7,138 bases of DNA from an uncultured Clostridia bacterium (GTDB taxonomy: Bacteria > Bacillota > Clostridia > TANB77 > CAG-508), in assembly GCA_947629965.1 (NCBI GenBank), contig CANRFS010000068.1, positions 1-7,138 on the forward strand, in the 5' to 3' direction. The position numbers and the translations under genes were made by a program. The notes below the pieces were generated by a model. The model was not told the DNA's origin, searched no databases, and saw nothing but the letters and a program-made list of their open reading frames with translations. Each line of letters opens with the position of its first letter. Within the stretch, counting starts at the first letter, position 1. Shown here in pieces: positions 1-6,205 of the stretch.

Positions 1-345
1 CTCTTTCATAACTTCATCTGTAATTAAAACAGGTTTACTAAATTTAGGACCTCCATTTACTATTCTGTGTCCTATTGCACTTATTTCTGATAAGTCTTTT
101 ATTGCTCCTCTTTCTTCGTCTAATAAATATTTTACTACTTTTTCGAAAGCATCTGTATGATTTGGAATATCCATTTCATCTCTTGTTTTCTTTCCAGTTC
201 TATCTTTATACTCTAAAAAGGGTTTATCTATCCCTTGTCCTCCAATTCTATCACATCTTCCTGATGCTAATACTTCATCATTTTCCATATTTATTAATTG
301 GAATTTTAATGATGAACTTCCACAGTTTACTACTAAAATTTTCAT
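1..345 (-). CDS. ackA: acetate kinase, N-terminal part (cut by left window edge)
   Basis: Acetate kinase makes ATP and acetate from acetyl phosphate and ADP in the cytoplasm, the last step of the Pta-AckA route. The 115 visible codons start MKILVVNCGSSSLKF, the family's N-terminal phosphate-binding segment, with Asn7, the serine run at 10-12 and Lys14 in the expected places. GHRIVNGG at 92-99 matches the family GHRVVHGG segment and includes the conserved active-site Arg94. The usual His of HGG is Asn97 here. The family is about 400 residues, so roughly 70 percent lies beyond the window. The ATG is set by a TAAGGAG ribosome binding site at 353-360. The pta stop is 21 bases upstream with no promoter or terminator visible between them, so the two genes are probably cotranscribed. 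Identification is secure from sequence. Confidence 0.95.
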   Translation of the reverse strand, partial: MKILVVNCGSSSLKFQLINMENDEVLASGRCDRIGGQGIDKPFLEYKDRTGKKTRDEMDIPNHTDAFEKVVKYLLDEERGAIKDLSEISAIGHRIVNGGPKFSKPVLITDEVMKE

Positions 346-366
346 TCTTTTATCTCCTTACTTTAT

Positions 367-1365
367 TTAATTTTTTTGAGCCTGAACGCACGTAATAGCC
401 ACAACCCCAACAATATCTTCTGCTTTACAGCCTCTTGATAAATCATTTACTGGTTTTGCCATACCTTGACATATTGGTCCATAAGCTTCTGCTTTTGCTA
501 ATCTTTCTACTAGTTTATATCCTATGTTTCCAGCTTGTAAATCTGGGAATATCATAGTATTTGCAGTTCCTGCAACTCTGCTTTCTGGTGCTTTTGATTT
601 TGCAATGCTTGGTACTATTGCTGCATCAAATTGCATTTCCCCGTCTATTAATAATTCTGGTTCTTTTTCTTTTGCAAGCTCTGTTGCTATTCTTACCTTA
701 TCTACTTCCTCTGCTTTTGCACTTCCCATTGTAGAATATGAAAGCATTGCTACTTTTGGTTCTTTTCCTATTATTTGTTTGAAGCTTTTTGCTGTGGAAA
801 TTGCTATTTCTGATAATTCTTCTGAATTTGGATTTTGATTTAGCCCACAATCAGAAAATATAAATACTCCATTTTCTCCAAACTCACAATTTGGAACTAC
901 CATTACAGCAAATGTTGAAACTAATTTTGTTCCAGGTGCGGTTTTTAAAATTTGAAGTGCTGGTCTTAAAGTATCTGCTGTTGAGTGTGCTGCTCCTGAT
1001 ACTAATCCGTCAGCTTTTTCTTGTTTTACCATCATCATTCCAAAAAATACTGGATCGAGCATTAATTCTTTAGATTTTTCTATTGTCATACCTTTATGTT
1101 TTCTAAGTTCATAAAAAGCATTTACATATTCTTCATAATTTTCTGATTTAGATGGATTAATTATTTGAGCTTTAGCAATGTCAAATTTATTTTCATTTGC
1201 AACTTTTACTATTTCTTCTTCATTTCCTACTAGTATTATTTTACAAAATTCTTCTTTTAATATTATATCTGCTGCTTTAAGTGTTCTTATATCTGTTGCC
1301 TCTGGTAATACTATTGTTTTAATTTCTTGTTTTGCTCTAGTAATTATGTCTTGTATAAAACTCAT
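367..1365 (-). CDS. pta: phosphate acetyltransferase (phosphotransacetylase)
   Basis: Pta converts acetyl-CoA and phosphate to acetyl phosphate and CoA, feeding AckA for ATP generation in fermenters. The 332-residue protein has the normal length of the short, single-domain Pta type without the N-terminal regulatory domain of enterobacterial Pta. Recognisable blocks are the N-terminal KTIVLPEATDIRTLKAA, the central GLVSGAAHSTADTLRPALQI at about 120-140, the FSDCGLNQNP segment near 170, GEMQFDAAIVPSIAKSKAP near 240, and ANTMIFPDLQAGNIGYKLVERL near 270. The ATG has a strong GGGAGGG site at 1372-1378 and a promoter at 1401-1429, giving a leader of about 30 bases. All eight arginines are AGA. It lies directly upstream of ackA. 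No truncation or missing block was seen. Confidence 0.97.
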   Translation of the reverse strand: MSFIQDIITRAKQEIKTIVLPEATDIRTLKAADIILKEEFCKIILVGNEEEIVKVANENKFDIAKAQIINPSKSENYEEYVNAFYELRKHKGMTIEKSKELMLDPVFFGMMMVKQEKADGLVSGAAHSTADTLRPALQILKTAPGTKLVSTFAVMVVPNCEFGENGVFIFSDCGLNQNPNSEELSEIAISTAKSFKQIIGKEPKVAMLSYSTMGSAKAEEVDKVRIATELAKEKEPELLIDGEMQFDAAIVPSIAKSKAPESRVAGTANTMIFPDLQAGNIGYKLVERLAKAEAYGPICQGMAKPVNDLSRGCKAEDIVGVVAITCVQAQKN

Positions 1366-1400
1366 TTACATCCCTCCCTCTACCTTAAACATTCTTATAT

Positions 1401-1429
1401 ATTATATAGATAATTTTTAAAAAGTACAA
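1401..1429 (-). promoter_or_regulatory. sigma-A type promoter of pta-ackA
   Basis: Read on the minus strand there is TTGTAC (1429-1424), exactly 17 bases, then TATAAT (1406-1401). Transcription would begin near 1394, about 29 bases before the pta ATG. The promoter lies in the short gap after gerQ, and an A/T-only inverted repeat overlaps the spacer. No operator was recognised. Confidence 0.8.
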
Positions 1430-1447
1430 TATTTTTTTAAAATTTTA

Positions 1448-1762
1448 TTAAACCTGAAAGTCTGGATTTGCAATAAAAGGATTTTCTGATATTGTTACAA
1501 ATTTAATTGAATATATGTCACAATATAAAAGATTACCGTCTTGTATAGATCGAAGCACTATATAACTTGCTCCTACTTCTACTAATATTCCTGTTCTATC
1601 TTCTAAATAAGACGTACCAATTAAAAATTCAACTCTTACTAACTTTCCAATATGTTGTCTTAAAAATGCTGGTGTGTATAAGGCATTTGTAACTGTTTCT
1701 GGTGAATCCTCATCTATTCTAACTGCTTTATACTCTGGATAATCGTAGGTTCTATAATACAT
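1448..1762 (-). CDS. gerQ: GerQ-like spore coat / germination protein
   Basis: This is a 104-residue protein. Its residues 34-92 follow the GerQ domain pattern: LRQHIGKLVRVEFLIG, then a short acidic turn and GILVEVGASYIVLRS, then GNLLYCDIYSIKFVTI. In Bacillus subtilis GerQ is a spore protein needed for the cortex hydrolase CwlJ to be present and for germination with Ca-dipicolinate. That protein is longer (about 180 residues), with a Gln-rich N-terminal part that is absent here, as seems common in Clostridia. The ATG has a GGGAGG site at 1770-1775 that lies directly after the restored cwlJ stop, so gerQ looks translationally tied to cwlJ. No signal peptide or membrane segment is visible. One arginine is CGA and the rest are AGA. 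The domain call rests on recalled motifs, strengthened by the cwlJ neighbour. Confidence 0.78.
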   Translation of the reverse strand: MYYRTYDYPEYKAVRIDEDSPETVTNALYTPAFLRQHIGKLVRVEFLIGTSYLEDRTGILVEVGASYIVLRSIQDGNLLYCDIYSIKFVTISENPFIANPDFQV

Positions 1763-1774
1763 ATTTTTTCCTCC

Positions 1775-2223
1775 CTATGTTTCATTATATAAAGGTGTTG
1801 GTCTATAAAAGCAATGCTCATGTATTCTTGTGTGAAATGTTCCGAGATCCATTATATGGAAATGTGTCTGGACACTTAGGATTAAATGGATTCATATACC
1901 ACAGGCAATCGCCTACTTCATTTATTTTATTTCCTGCAATTGCCCAGTCTGCAATATTATATTGAAGTTCGTTTGGCGACATATTATATATATTTTGAGG
2001 ATTATATTGATTTCTTATTGTTTCAGTTGCACAGTCGAATTGCCCTGTTTGAAATATTATATTTCTTATACTTCCGCCCTGTGAAATACGTGCATATTCG
2101 CCGAGTGCTGCTATTTACTCTGTTCATTATAATTGTGGCAACAGCTTTCATTCCTATTTCGCCTTCGCCTTCCGCTTCACATTGTATAAGCCTTGCTATT
2201 AAGTCTCTATCTGAAAATGCCAT
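1775..2223 (-). pseudogene. cwlJ: CwlJ-like spore cortex-lytic enzyme with two +1 frameshifts (pseudogene or programmed frameshifting)
   Basis: CwlJ/SleB-family hydrolases degrade spore cortex peptidoglycan during germination. The first 40 codons give ARLIQCEAEGEGEIGMKAVA, the family's start segment, with probable catalytic Glu16. At 2103-2101 a CGG codon meets the frame break. Skipping C2103 gives GEYARISQGGSIRNIIFQ and then LWYMNPFNPKCPDTFPYNGS. At 1844-1842 a second CGG follows TCT. Skipping C1844 gives GTFHTRIHEHCFYRPTPLYN and then a TAG at 1777-1775. The restored protein is 148 residues, close to B. subtilis CwlJ (142), with no other lesion. Without a shift, translation stops at 2025-2023 after 66 codons; with only the first shift it stops at 1820-1818. 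I chose the ATG at 2223 over a GTG at 2232 because AGAGGTG is well spaced only for the ATG. The gerQ gene follows 12 bases later. Confidence 0.85.
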
Positions 2224-2253
2224 TTTTTTCACCTCTATAATTTTATTATATTT

Positions 2254-2283
2254 TTTATATTATGTTTTTGTTCCTTATTGTAA
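2254..2283 (-). promoter_or_regulatory. candidate promoter of cwlJ-gerQ
   Basis: Two overlapping readings exist on the minus strand. One is sigma-A like: TTACAA (2283-2278), 18 bases, TATAAA (2259-2254). The other is CATAATATA at 2264-2256, which fits the CATAnnnTA -10 element of the mother-cell sigma factors E and K. CwlJ and GerQ are made in the mother cell in Bacillus, so the second reading is biologically attractive. The stretch is nearly all A/T, so chance matches are likely and its upstream element is poorly spaced. Confidence 0.35.
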
Positions 2284-2289
2284 TTTTAT

Positions 2290-2328
2290 ATATAAAAATA
2301 AAAACTCAGAAAGTTATTTCCTGAGTTT
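2290..2328 (-). terminator. intrinsic terminator of the HD-domain gene
   Basis: Minus-strand AAACTCAG (2328-2321) pairs with CTGAGTTT (2309-2302). A further AAA/TTT pairing with a one-base bulge extends the stem inward, and a TTTTATTTTTATA run follows. The stem begins right next to the TAG stop at 2331-2329. It separates the HD gene from the cwlJ-gerQ unit downstream. Confidence 0.85.
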
Positions 2329-4014
2329 CTATTTAATTTCTTCTCCTTTTGCTACATTTTCTTGTGCCTTTTCAATTGGAATCCAATTTGATTGTATTTG
2401 TGATTCTCTTTTTATATCAATATCTTTATACTTTCTTGTTAAACTTTTATATTGACTATCATTTATTAGTTTTTCTTCCTTTAATAATTCCATAAACTCA
2501 CTATCACTAAGTGTTGCAATAAATTGTGCTGCAATTTCTAAGGCAATTCTTTTATCCATTCCTGCATATAAGGTATTTCTTTTTCCATTTTTTATATTTT
2601 GGTAAATTTTTTCTATATCTTCTTGTTTATTTTTTGATGTATACGAACCATTTTTTAATCTATTCTGAAAATATAGAATATATTTTTTTATCCTATTATT
2701 TTTATTTTCAAATTCAGGATCAGGTTTATATCTTTCCTCTCCTCTTACTATTTTTTGTGCAATATCTAATTCATCTGATATTGACTGTTTAGTAGCTATT
2801 TCTATCATATTAATTGTAAAATTCAAATCTCTTTCATTCATATTATATAAATGCTTCCAAAATTCACCTTTTACTGTACCTTTTCCACTTTCAATTTTTT
2901 CTTCTAATTCCTCTTTATTTCCTGTTTTTAATTTTTCAATTATACCTTCATCTAATATTTCATTAGAATATTTTTCCATTATTTTACGAATAGCAATTGG
3001 ATATGTATCAAAATCTTCTTTCATTAAAACATAATTTACTATTTCTTTATTATTTTTATCTAATAATTGATACATTAGTATTGTCATTTTATCAGACATT
3101 TTTATTCTTAGCTTTGTACTGTTTTTTACTAAATCATCAGCAAATATATCTTTTACTTTTATCGCAATTTGATCATAACTATTTGATTTTGAAGCGAAAT
3201 CTATTTCCTCTTTAGTTATACCAATTGCAGTTAATATTCTAATATATTCTTCATCCAAGCCATTAATGAATCCTTCTCTAATACCATCTACCATATCTAA
3301 TGGAATATACGAAATTTTATCACATATTTTCATTAAAGATGCTTCTGATGTTGCAGGTTCAATTCCTTTATCATATTTTTTCTTAGTATAGCAATCTAAT
3401 ATCTCTTGTTCAAACTCCTCTTCTGTTTTCTTGAAATTAGGTATTGATTGTTTATCTGCTCTTTCTCCATTATGTGAGTTAATAGCATCAATTATAAGCC
3501 ACAAATTCTTTCTAATTTTATTTAATCTTTTTATACTTATATCAGGATTATCCTTTTTTATTTTATCTAATATTTCTTTATATATATTTTTAGAATATAT
3601 CAGCTCTCTTGCTCCTAAAGCATTATGTGTATAATAACCTATTCCGTAATCTTCTTTAATATTTGATATCCACCATTCGCCACTATGTCCTAAAAAAGTG
3701 TGTCCTATATCATGATGACTTGCCATAACAGAAACTACTTTTTCATTTAATTTTAATTTTTTTGCTATTTCTACTGCTAAACATGCTTGATTTTCCATAT
3801 GTGTTTTTCTATTAGTTGTTTCTTGACAAGATTTCCTATAACTTTTTATCATCATTGTTTCATCACAACTTTTTTTATCATATTGTGTTATAACTGTATT
3901 AATGATTGGTATATATTTTTCCAATCTTTTTAGTTGTAGCACTCTTTTTAAATATCCAGTTTTATCTGTAAATACATTCTTTTTTTCTTTTATATATGTG
4001 GAAATATTTTTCAT
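2329..4014 (-). CDS. HD-domain deoxynucleoside triphosphate triphosphohydrolase-like protein
   Basis: The protein resembles dGTPase-type enzymes, which hydrolyse dNTPs to deoxynucleosides and triphosphate. The N-terminal half carries the metal-binding set: Arg69-x-x-His72 (NRKTHMEN), His101-Asp102 inside SHHDIGHTFLGHSGEW (99-114), and Asp232 inside EASLMKICDKISYIPLDMVD (224-243). These match dGTPase motifs of the RxTHSLE, HDIGHPPFGHxGE and ADDIAY type. His181 in AINSHNGE is another candidate ligand or substrate contact. The C-terminal 300 residues are rich in Lys and Glu, look helical, and contain no motif I recognise. At 561 residues it is longer than most bacterial dGTPases (E. coli 505). 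The ATG has a GGAG site nine bases upstream and its own promoter. The actual substrate (dGTP, other dNTPs or ssDNA-activated use) cannot be read from sequence. It is divergent from the PfkB gene with a likely shared operator. Confidence 0.85.
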   Translation of the reverse strand: MKNISTYIKEKKNVFTDKTGYLKRVLQLKRLEKYIPIINTVITQYDKKSCDETMMIKSYRKSCQETTNRKTHMENQACLAVEIAKKLKLNEKVVSVMASHHDIGHTFLGHSGEWWISNIKEDYGIGYYTHNALGARELIYSKNIYKEILDKIKKDNPDISIKRLNKIRKNLWLIIDAINSHNGERADKQSIPNFKKTEEEFEQEILDCYTKKKYDKGIEPATSEASLMKICDKISYIPLDMVDGIREGFINGLDEEYIRILTAIGITKEEIDFASKSNSYDQIAIKVKDIFADDLVKNSTKLRIKMSDKMTILMYQLLDKNNKEIVNYVLMKEDFDTYPIAIRKIMEKYSNEILDEGIIEKLKTGNKEELEEKIESGKGTVKGEFWKHLYNMNERDLNFTINMIEIATKQSISDELDIAQKIVRGEERYKPDPEFENKNNRIKKYILYFQNRLKNGSYTSKNKQEDIEKIYQNIKNGKRNTLYAGMDKRIALEIAAQFIATLSDSEFMELLKEEKLINDSQYKSLTRKYKDIDIKRESQIQSNWIPIEKAQENVAKGEEIK

Positions 4015-4036
4015 ATTTTACTACTCCATAAATTTT

Positions 4037-4046
4037 ATGTATACAT
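4037..4046. promoter_or_regulatory. candidate operator, copy 1 (10-bp perfect palindrome)
   Basis: ATGTATACAT is a perfect 10-bp palindrome whose TGTATACA core is repeated at 4111-4118. It overlaps the -10 box (4045-4050) and the expected start site of the HD gene promoter, a position suited to repression. The two centres are 73 bases apart, about seven helical turns. Confidence 0.5.
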
Positions 4047-4073
4047 TATAGCAAAATTTTATTTCTTTGTAAA
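4045..4073 (-). promoter_or_regulatory. sigma-A type promoter of the HD-domain gene
   Basis: On the minus strand TTTACA (4073-4068) is followed by 17 bases and TATAAT (4050-4045), and TGC just before the -10 box makes it an extended -10. The start would be near 4038, giving a leader of about 24 bases to the ATG at 4014. Confidence 0.8.
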
Positions 4074-4104
4074 TGTCTAAATATAAAATTATTTATGCTT
4101 GTTA

Positions 4105-4133
4105 TTGTTTTGTATACAAACTTGTATTATAAT
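4105..4133 (+). promoter_or_regulatory. sigma-A type promoter of the PfkB-family kinase gene
   Basis: TTGTTT (4105-4110), 17 bases, TATAAT (4128-4133). The start would be near 4140, about 26 bases before the ATG at 4166. The spacer holds the second palindrome copy. Confidence 0.75.
4109..4120. promoter_or_regulatory. candidate operator, copy 2 (12-bp perfect palindrome)
   Basis: TTTGTATACAAA is a perfect 12-bp palindrome inside the spacer of the kinase promoter. It shares the TGTATACA core with copy 1. Its TTGTATACAA centre is, from memory, the same as the centre of the B. subtilis gluconate operator bound by GntR, so a GntR-family sugar-responsive repressor is a reasonable guess. No regulator gene is in the window. 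Confidence 0.55.
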
Positions 4134-4165
4134 TATATTATTAAAAGTTTTAAAGGAGATTTAAA

Positions 4166-5065
4166 ATGAATAATAAAGTTTTTATATCTCATGGAGATAT
4201 AATATTAGATAAAATATATGATGGTAATCTTAATTTGTTAAAAGAAGATGGTGGCGGTTGTAATTGGAATGATTTATATAACCTAGCTTACATGGGCGAG
4301 AAATGCTATGCTTTTGGAAGTGCTGGAAATGATAGAGAAGGAACAATTGCTTTGAATTCTTTAAATAAAGTTGGAATAAATACTGAATATGTAACAATAG
4401 AAAATAAAGAAACAAATATTATGAATATAATTATTCCTAACGATGTTTTAAAGGATAATACAATTATTCATTCTTGGTATTCACCTATTACAAATTCTTA
4501 TACAATGAATTTTTCTAATAATCTACCAACTACTATTCCAGACGAATTGAAAGATAAAGAAATTTATATTATTTTAGATAAATTCTTACCAATAAATTTA
4601 ACTTTTTTAAAAAATATTTCAAATAAAAAAGTCTGTCTTGATGTTGGTCATATTAGATTTTTTGAACATTTTACAAAACAATATTTAATTAACTTTTTTA
4701 AAGAAGCAAATTATATGCAATTAAATGATTCTGTATCTCCTCTTTTATTAGAGAGATTACAAGTAAAAAATTTTGTAGAATTATATAATTTGTTAAATTT
4801 AGATTTACTAGTTGTAACAAAAGGTAAAAAAGGTGCAGTTTTTGTTTTTAAAGAAAATGAACAAATTGTAGAAATTGAAAAATCGCCTACCGTAGTAGTT
4901 GATATAGTAGATTCTTCAGGTGCTGGAGATGCTTTTTTCTCTTGTTTTGTAAGAGAATATGCTTATTCAAATAAAATTGATTCTGATTTCCTTGATAAAA
5001 CTTTTGAACTTGCAAATTCTGCTTCAAGAGAAGTTCTTTCTCAAATTGGAAGTAGGCGAATTTAA
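4166..5065 (+). CDS. PfkB/ribokinase-family carbohydrate or nucleoside kinase
   Basis: This is a cytoplasmic ATP-dependent kinase of the ribokinase fold, 299 residues, a normal length for the family. The N-terminal part has the substrate-side glycine motif GGGCNWN (29-35), with Asn33 as the usual conserved Asn, and FGSAGNDREG (50-59), the equivalent of the family's GxVGxDxxG. The C-terminal signature DSSGAGDAFFSCF (249-261) holds the anion-hole glycines and the catalytic base Asp255. VTKGKKGAVF (217-226) is the ATP-side beta strand and turn. The ATG has an AAAGGAG site at 4152-4158. The substrate (ribose, fructose derivative, 2-keto-3-deoxygluconate, nucleoside) cannot be assigned. The divergent dNTPase-like gene and shared palindromes hint at a link to nucleoside salvage or sugar use, but that is inference. 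The tRNA-Leu begins 22 bases after its stop. Confidence 0.88.
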   Translation: MNNKVFISHGDIILDKIYDGNLNLLKEDGGGCNWNDLYNLAYMGEKCYAFGSAGNDREGTIALNSLNKVGINTEYVTIENKETNIMNIIIPNDVLKDNTIIHSWYSPITNSYTMNFSNNLPTTIPDELKDKEIYIILDKFLPINLTFLKNISNKKVCLDVGHIRFFEHFTKQYLINFFKEANYMQLNDSVSPLLLERLQVKNFVELYNLLNLDLLVVTKGKKGAVFVFKENEQIVEIEKSPTVVVDIVDSSGAGDAFFSCFVREYAYSNKIDSDFLDKTFELANSASREVLSQIGSRRI

Positions 5066-5087
5066 ACTAATCTAAATTTTAAATAAT

Positions 5088-5172
5088 GCGAGTATGCTGG
5101 AATTGGCAGACAGGCACGTTTGAGGGGCGTGTGTAGAAATACGTATGGGTTCAAGTCCCATTACTCGCACCA
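5088..5172 (+). tRNA. tRNA-Leu (anticodon GAG), CCA encoded
   Basis: The gene folds as a class II tRNA. The acceptor GCGAGTA (5088-5094) pairs with TACTCGC (5162-5168), and the D arm has CTG/CAG with AATTGGCAGA. The anticodon stem CACGT/GCGTG encloses TTGAGGG, giving anticodon GAG, which reads CTC and CTT. The long variable arm has GTA-GAAA-TAC. The T arm ATGGG/CCCAT encloses TTCAAGT. A and CCA follow. The long variable arm and D-loop agree with Leu identity. No convincing promoter was seen in the 22 bases after the kinase stop. Confidence 0.95.
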
Positions 5173-5177
5173 GTCTG

Positions 5178-5219
5178 GATGTTTTTATGGGATTTAGTGT
5201 TCTATAAAGACATCTTTTT
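5178..5219 (+). terminator. intrinsic terminator after tRNA-Leu
   Basis: GATGTTTTTAT (5178-5188) pairs with ATAAAGACATC (5204-5214) over 11 bp with one T-G wobble. G-T and G-C pairs at 5189-5190 with 5202-5203 lengthen the stem, and TTTTT follows. It sits six bases after the tRNA CCA and would end a kinase-tRNA transcript. Confidence 0.85.
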
Positions 5220-5302
5220 ATTTTATGATGATAATTTTGAAATGTTACTCCCGTATTACAATATTAAAAAACATACTTATTTTAAGTGAAAATAGGTTAG
5301 AT

Positions 5303-5331
5303 TTGATTTTTATGTAAAATCGTAGTATAAT
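5303..5331 (+). promoter_or_regulatory. sigma-A type promoter of the orphan gene
   Basis: TTGATT (5303-5308), 17 bases, TATAAT (5326-5331). The start would be near 5338, giving a leader of about 60 bases. The leader has a small hairpin (GACT-TTTTTT-AGTC, flanked by GC/GC) and ends in an AGGAGG ribosome binding site at 5391-5396. Of the non-coding bases 5173-5399, the part between the terminator and this promoter shows nothing recognisable. Confidence 0.8.
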
Positions 5332-5399
5332 TATAATGATAGCAGACTTTTTTAGTCAGCGAGCCATAAACAAAAAATATAAAACAATAGGAGGTTATT

Positions 5400-6140
5400 A
5401 TGGCAACAATAGTTTCTTTTGACAGAATCTACGACAAGAAAACGCGCATTTTCCGGACATCAAGTAAGTATTCTTTGTGGATAACGTCTTTTGAGAACGG
5501 CATTGCAACGGCAGACCCTATAGGTGGTTGTATGATTACATCTTATGCAGAGATGATTGCAGGTTGTTTCGATGAAGACTCCAATTTCACAAGTGAGCTG
5601 TTAAGGGCTTTTGACTGCGAAGCAGATACTAATTTCATAGGCATTCAGTTTGAGTTCAATGGCGTAATGATTTTGGTTACAAAAGAAAACGCTGATAAGG
5701 ACAAAATCTATGCCGAGTGGAATGCAGGTATGAAGGCGAATGCTGAAAAAGCCTATAGGAAGACTCCCGAATACCGCGCTAAACTCTGCATACGGATGGT
5801 CGAACAGGAGGTCCTCGCAATTGACGAGTCTACTGAATTTGAGTTCAAAGATGATGAGTCAAAGTCAATCTGGGAAAAATGGGTTGAAATCAAATCTAAA
5901 AATGATTATGGCCCTTTGGTTGTAGCATATGCACGCCGTTGGGCAAAGTATATGCAACATCTTATGAGTAAGTACAACAAGACTCTTTCCCAAATTGCTT
6001 ATGAGACTTCCTACGTAAGCGACATTAACGGTATTGCAGGGTATGCGTACGATTGCGCAGTTGGTATTCTTTCACAGTGCTGGAAATACGGAGAAGAACT
6101 TCGCAGGTGGCACAACAAAGAGTACGGACAAGAAGACTAA
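5400..6140 (+). CDS. orphan protein of unknown function, probably horizontally acquired
   Basis: I do not recognise this 246-residue protein. Start and frame are secure: AGGAGG lies six bases or so before the ATG, a strong promoter precedes it and a terminator follows. It looks soluble, with no signal peptide or membrane segment. Residues 1-95 look like mixed alpha/beta structure (IGIQFEFNGVMILVTKE at 79-95). Residues 96-150 are a charged helical stretch. The C-terminal 80 residues are helical with many aromatics (ARRWAKYMQHLMSKYN, GILSQCWKYGEELRRWHNKE). Cysteines are scattered without a metal-site pattern. Base use differs sharply from the neighbours: sampled 60-base lines give 40-55 percent G+C against 27 percent in the kinase gene. 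It contains two CGG codons (19 and 132), a codon not used in frame in the flanking host genes. It stands alone between a tRNA terminator and rluA, which suggests a transferred single-gene cargo. Confidence 0.85.
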   Translation: MATIVSFDRIYDKKTRIFRTSSKYSLWITSFENGIATADPIGGCMITSYAEMIAGCFDEDSNFTSELLRAFDCEADTNFIGIQFEFNGVMILVTKENADKDKIYAEWNAGMKANAEKAYRKTPEYRAKLCIRMVEQEVLAIDESTEFEFKDDESKSIWEKWVEIKSKNDYGPLVVAYARRWAKYMQHLMSKYNKTLSQIAYETSYVSDINGIAGYAYDCAVGILSQCWKYGEELRRWHNKEYGQED

Positions 6141-6205
6141 ATCCTGCTGTGCTGACTATCAATGTAAGTTAATTTACTTGCATAAAAAGCAAATTTATTT
6201 CTTTT

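Noticed and set aside
75..1420. Several plus-strand open frames over ackA and pta
   Set aside because: They are antisense shadows of clearly conserved minus-strand genes, with no start signals of their own.
1411..1446. A/T-only inverted repeat between gerQ and pta as a terminator
   Set aside because: The stem has no G-C pairs and no following U-run, and it overlaps the pta promoter. It is better explained by base composition.
1842..2103. CGG reassigned to another amino acid as an explanation of the cwlJ breaks
   Set aside because: Reassignment changes a residue but not the frame. The downstream family sequence lies in the +1 frame, so a one-base skip is required at both sites.
1886..2455. 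Plus-strand open frame of 189 codons
   Set aside because: It runs antisense across cwlJ, the intergenic gap, the terminator and the end of the HD gene. It has no ribosome binding site and encodes a Phe/Leu/Tyr-rich product typical of the reverse of AT-rich coding DNA.
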